Source: Otis tarda (Eukaryota > Chordata > Aves > Otidiformes > Otididae). Taken from it: a DNA stretch of 64,000 nt. A program made the position numbers and the translations under genes. Shown piece by piece: positions 39,301-50,232 of the stretch. Position 1 is the stretch's first letter. The number at the start of each line of letters is the position of its first letter. The notes beneath the pieces are model-generated. The model was not told the DNA's origin and did no database searches. It saw only the letters and a program-made list of their open reading frames with translations. The stretch is taken from contig CM048553.1 of the NCBI GenBank assembly GCA_026413225.1, forward strand, positions 44,184,001 through 44,248,000, read 5' to 3'.

Positions 39301-40272
39301 TGACACTAGCTGGAAAGCCCTTGTATCCACGCTGTGGCTACGCATGGCTTTGTACTGCAAAAATTAAATATACTTTCCAAAACAACACAGACACGGTTAA
39401 GGAAGGCCTCACCCCTAAAGACACCAGCATCCATCATAAATGGAAAGTAATTGCTGTGAAAGGAAAGCTGCTGAAATAGGAGCAGATGTTATTGGAACTA
39501 TGCATGTATATATAGTATGTATACCATATGAAAGCATGCATACGGTATACACATCTAAATTTCTAGTAGCAAATTCTGGGAAAAAAATAAATGTAGACCA
39601 CCAAAGCTGCTACAGAGAGAAGCAAACAACGAATTAAATTCAATTCCTGACAGAATAGCTTATTCAGTAAAACATAATACCAGTCTCTACTGGCTTCTTA
39701 ATTAAGTCTTAAATTTGCCACTAGTAACTTCAAAATTTTACCCCTACTTTTTTCAATATGTTCATGATTTTCTACTAGGTTGGCAAAGAGTTACCAAAAC
39801 ACTCACCCATGATGTTTTTCTCATTGTATTCCTGTTGTCATTTCTGGGTTGTTTAACGTCAGAAATGACATCTTAAGCATTTCCTCACTTGTATTATCAT
39901 AGATTATCATAGATAATACCAGACAAATTCCAAGGACAGCGTTAAGCAGTCTGAAGCATGTAATAAATACTCTTGTCTACACAAGAGATTCAGACAACAC
40001 TATTCCTCTTCTCTCAGTTCTGCCAGCTGCTAACAGCTTTGATAGTAAGTTAAATACTCATAAATGCCTGCATCTCTTACATTAAGAACAAAAAATAATT
40101 AGCCTTGTCTAAACAGAGAACAAACTTAAATCCTACCAACATCTATTTAAGGATTAAATCCCCATTCTACTAATAGGTTAATGGTGAACAAAGCCAAGGG
40201 CTATTTCACATTCGTACCTGGCACATAGATAAATCAGTAAGCTACAGGTAACACTGTTCATGTGACACTCAC

Positions 40273-40362
40273 CTGGTGTAGCTTCTGCCAAAATTCAGGT
40301 CCGTCTTCCATTTTTCTCAAGCTTGGCGGAATGTACCAAAAGCAAACATTTGCATACTCCGG
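40273..40362 (-). CDS. GADL1: GADL1, second-to-last coding exon
   Basis: Ninety bases, 30 codons: it starts [17 protein letters not shown] and ends [10 protein letters not shown], in the C-terminal domain of the decarboxylase. The segment FWYIPPSLR is diagnostic for the CSAD/GADL1 branch. The acceptor is cctgtttag above 40362 and the donor is CAG|gtgagt below 40273, so the exon is phase 0 at both ends. It is preceded by a 3.1-kb intron and followed by the 36-kb intron. Its frame joins both neighbouring exons and it has no internal stop. Confidence 0.95.
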
Positions 40363-43300
40363 CTAAACAGGAGAACAAGTGATTTCTTATGAGATATAAC
40401 AAAAAGGACAGGAAGGCATATTATAGCTCATAAAAAGTTCCATTTTAATTTTTTGGGGGGAAAAAAAGCCTTTGAGTTTATACCCTTTCCATTAAAACTT
40501 CCTCCTCCAACTCACCTTCTGTTTTCCTTTTTTGAAACTACAAATAGTTTTCCTATCACCTACTTCTCTTCCTGCTGCCAGAAAAAGGAAACCTGTTGGG
40601 GATCCTTTTTCATTTCTTCTTCCTGCATACATATTTAACTCTGCTTCACTCGCTAAAAACTTTGGTAAGGAAAAAAGTTTAAGAGAGGCATAGAGAGGCA
40701 ACTTACAGATTTCAAAATTGAAGCAACTTTAAAGAAAATAATACATTTTCTTTTTAGTGTTTTTTTCAAATGGAAATGTCCTGTGAGACATTTTACGCAA
40801 AACACACAAACTCAATTCTTGTCACAATTTACCACTTGGACACCTAGTTATTTTTCTACTAACCAATGCCAATCTCCTTTTATATCATATATCATATGGC
40901 ACACTACACAGTGCTGGAGCTAATGTTGGCTTTCCCAGTTTCCACATTTTATAAGAATCTCAGGACCCCTTGCAGGGTATGTGCCATATCCTGGATATAT
41001 CTTTACTCAAAAAGCCTGCTTAGATATTTGTAAAGACTGAGACTCCACATCTCTGCTTCCCACCAGAAAAATTTTGCCTTTAAACTCAGCAGAGTCAGCT
41101 GCAAGACTCCCAACAAGAACAGCTGTTCACTATGCATTATAAAATAAGGCATTTTGTGCTTATGAGGTTTCTGTTTCATATATGATTGAGAAAATGTTCC
41201 TAGAAGACCAGCCCAAGGTGTCTCTACATTTTCTGCTAATTTTGAACAATTTTTTTTTTTTTTTTACCTGTACAGGTAGCAATAGCATGAGGAATAGATA
41301 TGCCTTCTAATCACATCCAACATTACCCATAAAACCACTCACTCAATCTTGACCTACATTATTTGCAACACCATATTTAACTGGGGTCTAGATTATAACA
41401 TGGATTCTAAACTCACACACGCCATCCTCATTAGTACTAGTTGAAAGAAAAAAAAAATTAAAAATAAGTTAAAAGGAGCTTGGTAGCTGGGTCACACCAT
41501 CTCTTTGCCCCGCTGTGAATGCAGCTGCTATCACAATCCCAGGCAGTCTCATGAATGAGGAGAGCCCGCCAGCTGAGACGTGTTCTTTCATGAAAGGGCA
41601 CAGGGAACCGCTCATATCGTTTTCCGCCTGGCTTCAAAGAATGCATTAAATGCAATTTAATCATCAAGAAGAATATCATTGTCAGCAGGAACAGAGCTGC
41701 AAACCTGCCACCTGCTGCCACTGAATGAAATAAAGCTCAACTCTTAAAGTCCCATTTCTTTCCCCAAAGAGCACGCATTGAGTACCTACATAAACACAGA
41801 CCCTGAAAAGGCAGCGGCTTCCTCATGAGCACAAGCACTAGCTCGCTGTTAAAGGGTTTATTTTAAAACTATTTTAAATCAGATGGCAGCAGTAGGCAGA
41901 TGGCATATATTACCATATTGCCATTGCCTATATTGCCTTCTTGATTATCTCAGTTTCCTTTCACACATCAAATACATCATCCCCCTCTGAAAATACCATT
42001 CATCCTAGAAAAACTTAACCATCCCCTGCCATGCTTCACTCTATTTCTGGTTATCTTGTCACAGCTCTTATCCAAGCAGCTAAGCAATTACACCACAGAA
42101 GCCCTCAAGATGACTCAAGCACAAGTGGCATTTCCAGGCTGTAGAGGCAGTTCTTGTTACAGGACTTTCCTCACTGCACGTATCAGAGGATCATCTTCCT
42201 GAGCTTCTTGTCCAAAGTCCAACTTCTTTTCAGAAAAGGCTCACATAACTGGGCCTAGCTGTAGTCTGTCTTTGAATTCTCCCTGTTTGTCCTCCTGCAC
42301 TCCTGAAAGCCTTTTCTTAACCCTTCCTCAATTTCCTTCTCATAGCCCATACTATACCCCTCCCTCCAAGCTCACTTTTAATCTAGGTGCCCTGTTCCTC
42401 CAGGAACTAAACAGCAGTCTCTGCTCTCACCAACAGCCTTCACATTTACAGTGGATCTGGGCTCTCTGCTAAGCTCTACAATAATAGAAAACAGAGAGCT
42501 TTTAACAGACTTGCCACTTTAGTAACCCAGTTATGTACCACTGGTCCAGAATTTTTCACTCCATTTAAAGTTTCCCAGTATGCACTTTCAAATTTGCAGT
42601 TTTCAAAATTAAAGGGAAAAATTTATATTGTATGAATAGTATAAAGTATTTTGTATATTTCATATTTCTTCTAGCCTAAGCTGGAATACTCATGGCATCA
42701 GCAAGCGTAAACCAAAGCTGCATCATTATGGTTTGACAGTCTTCATGTGTGGCTCTTACTCCATTTCCCTTCCTCCTCTGTGTGTTCCCTTCCCCCCCAC
42801 ACTACATACCTAGCTATCTTTCACACACGTACACTTTCAACAATGCGGAAAGTTTTTTCTAAAAATGACAAGTCTTTTCATCATCTCCAGATACTAGCCT
42901 TATTAACCAAAGAGCTGAGGATAGGTGGAAAAACAGCACTTCAGCTCTGTTCCTTTTACCCACTTTCCCCTAAGCAAGACCACCAACAGGTAATAAGCTG
43001 ACAGGTTTAGCAAAGACAAGTGAGAAACACAACTTTGGGGTATTTTTAGGAAGGTGGGTGTAGAAACAGAATTAAGGAAAAAAAAACATGGACTTGAATG
43101 ATGAAAAGTCTATTTTTAGGATCAAAATATTCTTCCATGCAGCATACAGTCTTATCCACAAGTCTGGCAAGCACTGCTTTTTTGAAGCCAGACACTTCTC
43201 TTTCACAGAAAAGTGCTCCATCTATAGCCCCTGAGGCAATACAGGCCCAAAACCTAGGAAAATAGGCAGTGATGGCAGGGAATACAGAGCATGTTATGTT

Positions 43301-43438
43301 CAATCATATCTATGCATCACCAATACATAAAGCTAATCATATACTTCAAATACAAATTGTCAAATGGTTAAAAAGAACAAAGTCAAACAATAGACAAAAC
43401 TCACCCCAAAACAACACCTCAGTTCCATTTTCACTTAC
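40363..43438 (-). other. GADL1: GADL1 intron (3.1 kb)
   Basis: Bounded by the donor gtaagt below 43439 and the acceptor tttag above 40362 on the minus strand. It contains A/T tracts (for example T18 near 41251-41268) and no recognised repeat family or additional exon. Confidence 0.85.
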
Positions 43439-43490
43439 CTCTAAAAGAAGCTGGAATCCTTCTCTTTTCTTAATTTCCTCCACCAGATAT
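43439..43490 (-). CDS. GADL1: GADL1, third-to-last coding exon (52 bp)
   Basis: Short exon: one base completing the split Arg codon, then YLVEEIKKREGFQLLLE (17 codons). This matches the family segment between the RALAL-SRYLV helix and PEYAN. The acceptor tttttaatcacag and donor GAG|gtaagt are both good. The exon starts in phase 2 and ends in phase 0, exactly fitting the exon at 47877-48076 (ending in AG of the Arg codon) and the exon at 40273-40362. It is too short to be found without homology. Confidence 0.94.
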
Positions 43491-43561
43491 CTGTGATTAA
43501 AAACACAGGGTTTTAAAGCATAGAAGAAAACAATACATACAGACAACACATTTTTTTCCTC

Positions 43562-43608
43562 CTTTCTTTCTATTTTTTTTTCTTTTTCTTTTTCTTTTTT
43601 TTTTTTCC
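43562..43608. repeat. Pyrimidine-rich (CTTTTT)n stretch
   Basis: T-rich plus-strand run with regularly spaced C (cctttctttctatttt, then tctttttcttttt). On the GADL1 sense strand it is purine-rich and lies 72 bp before the exon at 43490, so it is not the polypyrimidine tract of that exon. Confidence 0.85.
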
Positions 43609-45744
43609 CACAGAAACCACAGAGTTAAACCTTATTTCTACCTGCTGTGAAAATACAGGAGCTACCAGTTCCTGTAAACAAATGAAAGCTACAGCCAGCC
43701 AAGGAGCACTGAGGAGAGGTCAAATTCTGTCCTCAGGCACAGATTTTCAGCGGAGCCACATGGCACAAATTTATCCTATTTGCATCAGGCTGTGAACCTT
43801 CCCAATGCAAATTTTCGTTGATGTTGCTCTCTACAAATTAATTCCTCCATCTCTTTTTCTCAACTGCTGATGCTGTGCTGCCATGTCATTTTGTGGTCGC
43901 CCTGACATCCCTTGCACTACTATTGTCACCAGGACCTCTTAGTTTAGCCCAGAATTTTAAAGTCTCCAAGTACTTCAAGTCCAGCAATTTTTCCAATACT
44001 GTCCTTGTTCCACACTGCACACAACAGTGCACATTTCCATTCAGTGAGCCGCCCCTGATGCACAATAATCCGTGGGCATCCTATGCTAACAATACATCGA
44101 AGTATTTCTTTTCTCTTTCATCTGTCAGTACAAAAAAAAAAAAATCACAGAAGCCTTCAATGGGAAGATGGGTTTGAATCAAAACTTTGGATCCAAACAG
44201 CTTCAATTTATAGAAATTTTTTTTTTTTTTTAAATATGACCTCAACTTTGCCACGGCACACATCACACAGGAATTGTGAAGAAAAGAAGACACTTTGACA
44301 TAGCTAGGACTTCTTGCTTTATTCCCCCCGCAAAGCCTTCCCAAGGAAAGCTCCAAAGAAATCACCTCAAATTCACACAGCTTTTCCATTTCAACAGTAT
44401 TTTAGTCTTCCCCATGAAGATTTTGCTGTCTAACAGTAATAAAACTGCGACAGTTAAACTACGGATTTTGTACAAATTTGTTCTTTTGCTGCATTAATTT
44501 GGCATTTTCCTGCCTGCAGCTGCATTACTGGTCATCACACAAATAATTCTTTTATCCACTACTTGAGGAAGAAAAACATTGTCAAAATAACCCCTTTTGG
44601 TCCTATCCACACGCCTGAAACCTGCTCCCACAGGGACACCACTAGCACGGTTGTATCTGCAATGTCTGCTATTCTGCAGATGTGCCACGGAAACAGGTTG
44701 GCTAGGGAGACAGTAAACAATACCCTAGACAGTATACATTTTTCAAAATAGAGCATGGGGAGTTGTCATGCTGTTTATCATTAACAAGGATTGTGCATGT
44801 TACTCATTAACTCTTAGCACACTTCCCTGCAAAACAATGGCTGTGGTAGCATGCTAGTTCCCACAACACACAGCTCTGCGAGTTGCACCATACTGTGCAC
44901 TGTTGAGATGCTTCCTCTCACCACAACAAGATGAGGTTCTGGGTCTTTTCTCCCATGATCATGTAGACCCTACTGTGTGCACTTGATTGTTACCTGGCTG
45001 TTAACGCCTACACTCCTGTTTAGGTCGAGAGACATGCTGAAAAGGTAAGCAGGAGGCTAGGTATCATGTAAGAGTGTTCAGGAGAACCTGCTTCTGTACG
45101 GGAATTGTCTTCAGTAAACTAAGCTCAGTGCTTTTGTCCTGTTGCTTAGAAGACACTTGTCTGTGCCATAAAACCAACATTCAGCAAAATCAGCAGGCTA
45201 TTCACAGGACAGTGGCCCTCAATTTATTTTTTTTAAATAAATCATGAAAAATAAACCTTTTTTTTGTGGTCTTGACTTGTTAGAGCTATTTTACAATACT
45301 TAATACTCTTCCCTCTTACCGCAAGTCCCTTTTTTTAATATCACCATCTGACATATGATATCTGATGTCGCTCAAGCTCACAATGCTGTTAATCATGGTC
45401 TTAACTACATTGCCAATAGCCTAAGAAGGCAGCCATTAAAAAATCCATCACCTATGATTTATCTTGCCAAGGCCATTTGATGGCAATGGAGCAATTTACT
45501 CTGTGCATCATTCCACAGTTGACAGTGAAATTTTATTATCGTGTCACAGTTGTAGAACATCAGAAGGTCCGGAGTCTCAGTGAGGACTGGAGTGCACAGA
45601 GAAGTGGTATTTGCTATGATTAAGCCTTGCAGAAAATGAGGGGTGGAGCACTGCAATGAAAGTAGACATATGTCTGCTAAGAGTGGGTGTCAGAAGAGGA
45701 ATCAGGCAGAAAAACCGCAAAGATGCTGAAGCACAAAATGCAGA

Positions 45745-45793
45745 GTTATAGTTGTATTCTAAAATGCAGGTTATAGTTGTATTCTAAAAGCAG
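45745..45793. repeat. Tandem duplication, about 2 x 25 bp
   Basis: Two adjacent copies of gttatagttgtattctaaaa followed by tgcag in the first (45745-45769) and gcag in the second (45770-45793). It is a simple local duplication in an intron. Confidence 0.9.
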
Positions 45794-46692
45794 TTTACTT
45801 CTATTTTCTTTTTAGTGAACTTCATAAAGCAACATCTCTGCATCAAAAATAATTGGGAGGGGGAGGGGAAAAACCAGCAAAAAAAATTTCTGAAGTGATC
45901 AGCAGGATGCTGTACTGTAGGTATTTTAAAAATAAACCTTTCCGTATAGGTAGCACCTCAATGTTCCTGAGATATCTAACACACTGAAAACATGATTCAT
46001 CTCCAGAACAAGAAGAAATTAATGGAATAGCCAAAAAACAAAGTTTGATGCAACAGAAGTACATGCCTGCAATTACCCTGAAAACTTTGCAGCCCTGCCT
46101 GGCCATGGAAACAAAAAAAAAGGTAATCTTGGTCTCAAGTTTTGTATCCAGTGGACTAGTTACAGAATTAATCCAGTTTTGCATTCGGGAAATAACTATC
46201 TCTGCAACATCAAAGTAAAACCTACTGTAACAAATCAGGAGAAAGGCTGCACAGCTGTTGAGTAGTTAGGAAACCTGGCATAGAGCCCAGTAAACCTGAT
46301 GTCTCAGCTGCAAAGTGCCCATGTCCATGTAAACTCAAGATAACAATGCAGCTACTGTAAAGAATATACTTCATCAGATAATGACTAAGAATTAAATTTC
46401 CTCTTCAAGAAAAAAAAAAAAAAAGAGACAACTTAGAAGCGTTACCAGCTGAATCTTAACATTCAAAGAAAATATCGACCTCAGAAAGGTCATTAATCAC
46501 TACACTCTCTGTCAAACGACCTTGGCCAGTGACCTTGATAAGGCTGAATTCTCCTACTGATAATGGAATGAAATACTTACTCTGTACAGATACAGAATAG
46601 TACAATGCTTTGGAAGAAAACCAAGGAGAAATTTAACCAGAATATGTTAAGGAACACTTAACCAGCCAAACAATGAGTGGCTTTAAAGAAAC

Positions 46693-46718
<26 letters not shown>
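46693..46718. repeat. A26 homopolymer
   Basis: Uninterrupted run of 26 A. No SINE or processed-gene body was recognised next to it. Confidence 0.9.
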
Positions 46719-46727
<9 letters not shown>

Positions 46728-47876
46728 GCCACAGCACATTTGGGCTTTTCTGGTTTTGCTTCTTTCTTTTTATTCCCTTCTAATCCACTCTGGGTTTAGG
46801 TCATGGATATTTTTACCTTTTCTTTAAGTGACTTCATTAAAGTGAGACTATTCCTTCAGTTCTCACTGGAGTAAACATTCAGTTCTTTTCAACTTGGTAG
46901 TCCGTATCGAAAATAAAATGGTAATATGATATGGGTGACTGTTTTTAAATATTAATTATTTGACTTAACGTAATGTGTAGCTAGCCCAGGAATGGGTGAA
47001 GATTTCATTGTGGTTTATCTCGTATAAATTCTGAGCAAATATTATATTTCAAGTGAATTGTTTTTAATGGATCATTATCTTATTTCAATACTATATCTCC
47101 TATGAGAAGACACTCTTCCCAGAAAGTGAGACATCACCATCACTTTAGAAACACCTTCTAGCAAGAATTTTGCAGAGTTCATTTGCGAAAGTCAGTGCTG
47201 CAAGACAATAAACTTAGTAAAACTGGACAGAGCGGGTTGAGGGGCAGATCACAAGAAAAAGGTTCTTCAGTCCCTAACAGAACATACTGTAAGTATTAAG
47301 AACTTCAGTAAATCTGTAGAGAAAAACCAAGCAGTATCTCAGAACAATATGCCTTCATATACCTCTATGACATCCTAACATTAACAGAGCATCCTCATAT
47401 GAATGTCATCATCGGCTTTCTACATTTCCTCAGTCATGAAGAAGGAACAGAAGAATGGCAAATTCACTTCTTGCTAGACACACCTCAGAGCATGGTACAT
47501 GTGGCTGCTTTTGCATTAACACGAGAACACAGAGCTGTGAGTTCAAAGAGTGGGTATTGGTAAACACTGTCCTACGTCTGGTTCAGATAACATAAATGTT
47601 AAAAAAATGTAGACTGATAGTCTAATTTGAAATTCTTTTTTTACCAAAATCTATGCTTATTGCTAAAAGTAATAATTACTATTAAATATGATAGCAAATG
47701 TAATAATACCAATTATTATTGCTGTTGCTATTAGTTCCTTCTATTATACAGAAACAAACGGGGAGAGGAGGGGAAAAAAGCAACAATGTGGTCTCTTCCA
47801 GGATAAGAAGTATCAGCAGTGTTAACATTTCAGTCAATTAAACAGACTAGACATATTCAAAATTGTGAGGCGGTAC

Positions 47877-48076
47877 CTAGCCAAAGCCAGTGCCCTGTTT
47901 ACTCTCTCCTCGAGGCCTGTGGTTCCCAATGCTTTCCACATCAGCCAGAATTTGAAGGCATCTGGACGTCTGCTGCACTGAATGGACTTGTCACCAGTGT
48001 CATAGCTGACGTCGTAGAACTTGTCCTGCTGGAAGAGGTACGCGGCCTTGGCAGAGTAACACTTCTTCAGGAGGCC
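47877..48076 (-). CDS. GADL1: GADL1, fourth-to-last coding exon (200 bp)
   Basis: It encodes 66 codons plus two bases of an Arg codon. The exon starts [19 protein letters not shown], continues through [20 protein letters not shown] and [19 protein letters not shown], and ends NRALALAR. This is the region after the PLP lysine in the decarboxylase fold. [12 protein letters not shown] is a hallmark of the GAD/CSAD family and the surrounding residues fit GADL1. The acceptor is ttgtgtttctaatag. The donor is AG|gtaccg, weak because it lacks G at intron position 5. Phase 0 at the start, phase 2 at the end. A plus-strand open frame over this exon (47819-48232) is a shadow. Confidence 0.96.
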
Positions 48077-50194
48077 CTATTAGAAACACAACAGAGGCTT
48101 AGATTGCTGATAAGCATTTTCAAACCTTTTAATCTTCACAAGCTAAAGCCTTTTTTACTTATCTGTATCAACTGCTTAGTAAAACAGCACTGGACGTGCA
48201 GGAAACTATCCAAAGCTTATCGTGTGGTATAAAAACCCTGGATGAACCTGAACTCTATGAAGTCAGCACTGTCAACAAGGAAAGGGTTTTTTTTATTATT
48301 TTCTTCATAGTGTCACTGAAGAGTTGCAGGTTGAAAAGGAATTCTGACTCAGATCTCAAGAAACCGTGGGAGTGGGTACCACAGAAACAGTTGCCCAAAG
48401 ACTGTGGGAAAGAGAGAGGACAAGGAGAAGCCTGTGTCCACTGCTCCAGTCTATTGATGGGAAAAACAACCCCTGAGGACCTTTCTACATGTTCATAAAT
48501 GGCTCAATCTATTTCTTCTTTCATCTGAAAAACAACTTTACACACGACACAGTTGCAGGTAGGGAAGATTTTAGCCCCCAAAAATCAAGTGTTTAGCCCT
48601 TACCAGAAAAGACAGCCTCTGAGGATTTAGCATAGGCTATCTGACTGTTAGAGTGGAAACATCAATCAGAGATTAGTATAACTCCAATTTTTGTCTCTTT
48701 TTCCAGTTCTGGCAAATTTAACATTTGAAAATAAGCCTCAGAAAAGATACGTTAGCATACCCTAAAATAATTTCATTTGTTAATGAAACTATTTTTATTC
48801 AGCAATCTTCAGTCTCCAATTTCTGAGAGGCTGCCTGGGCAGAGATGAGTAGCAGAAAAAAGACAAAGATAAATGAGTACAGTGCCATGTTCCAGCAAAG
48901 AACAAAGCTGAGAAAGAAAGCAGAGATTCTAATACAGGTTTAAAGGTGTAGAGGAGGAGAAGAGGTATAGGACTGGCCATTGGCGAAGAGTGAAATATCA
49001 AAGTGTACTCTGTAATACTATGAGAGAAGGGCTAGCAGAAAACAAGTTACAAAAAGCATAGTTGAGGATGGCTCTACAAGGAGCCTAGGAGACAGAAAGG
49101 ATTGTAGATTTGTCAGTGATAGTAGAAGTAGGTTAAAAAAACCCCAAACAATCTATAAGATAATACTAAAATAGACATGCAAGTGAGGCTAAAAACATGG
49201 CTACAGCACCTGATTCAGATCTGCAAATGTATTTAAGTGACAATTGAACTAGAAGTCTTCCATCCAGAACAGACCACAGAACAGAAGTGGACAGCACGAC
49301 AGAAGTTGCTAAACAGCATGTCAAAGAGTACAATGCGTTTTCCAATCCAACATCACTCTTCAATTTGAACCAACTGAAAAAGCATTTAACATTTCATCCA
49401 ATTCTCTGCATCTGATGCAAGTCTGAATTTAAAGTGTCACATTCCCATAACAGTGGTACAATTCTTGATCTACATTACAATATACTACTGATAACTTTGG
49501 AACTGGCAATAACATAGAGAAAAAAAGGTCAAGACAAAAAAAAATCCAAAGCAGAAATAATCCACTAGCATACACAGAATAAGTTTCCGTCCCTCCTAGC
49601 CTTTTCAATTCCCTCCAATACTAAAAACAAAACAAACTAAAAAACCAACCTGTGCACCTATTCGTACAGCACAAAAGGAGAACACCACTAAAGGTTTCTC
49701 CACAACTTCTGCAGGGGCTTGACAATCCCATTGTAATATTGTTGGTTTGCAAAAAGGACATCAAATTCATCCTGAATTCAAGCCACAGGACCAGCACATT
49801 CAGCCTTGTGAAAAGCCAGTTTGTGTTACAGCTTGGGGAAAAAAAAAGGGGCAGCGGCTGTTCTCCCTCTGCAGTCATCAGAGTGATAATGTGCTGCTGC
49901 AGCACACAGTAGCCAGAGCTGGAAAGGCAGTGCTGGGCACAGTTTTTTGCAGTATCTAAGATTCCCACATCTACTTTCCAACTTTCTCAGAAAAAGAAAG
50001 CAAGAAGATGACACTAGAAACTGAAGAAAAGTCAAGCACAGAAGCATTCATCCTTCACAACTTTTCTCCAGCGTTGTGTTTTCTGGCCAGCAGCTGCACA
50101 ACAGGAACAAGAATCTGTTTGTCAGCCATGGTGCCCTATTCATTTAGATCTCCATACCTTGATTTTCAGGGGAAATAAGTTTACCAGACATGCT

Positions 50195-50232
<38 letters not shown>

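Larger units (their letters stand above)
3982..40272 (-). other. GADL1: GADL1 large last coding intron (about 36.3 kb)
   Basis: The intron runs from donor gtgagt (just below 40273) to acceptor ttcag (just above 3981), read on the minus strand. No other gene was recognised inside it. It holds CR1 copies, MIR-like remnants, tandem repeats and a palindrome, listed separately. The stretches 3982-10845, 11021-15577, 18690-23449, 25188-30699, 31767-36305 and 36340-40272 are AT-rich non-coding DNA in which I see only short A/T tracts and chance open frames. Some parts may be conserved non-coding elements (see findings). Confidence 0.85.
43491..47876 (-). other. GADL1: GADL1 intron (4.4 kb)
   Basis: Between the donor gtaccg below 47877 and the acceptor cacag above 43490. 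It holds a plus-strand pyrimidine tract at 43562-43608, a T tract at 44217-44232, a 25-bp tandem duplication at 45745-45793 and a 26-A tract at 46693-46718. No additional exon or repeat family was recognised. Confidence 0.85.

Noticed and set aside
39485..39560. Partly palindromic stretch around tgtatacc...ggtataca
   Set aside because: Arms are only 8 bp with an imperfect spacer in AT-rich sequence, expected by chance.
46693..46718. Long A tract as evidence of a retroposed gene or SINE
   Set aside because: No retroposed body or target duplication was recognised upstream. The same applies to the A30 tract at 50199-50228.
47819..48232. 137-codon plus-strand open frame
   Set aside because: It covers the reverse complement of a GADL1 exon whose minus-strand translation is clearly conserved.
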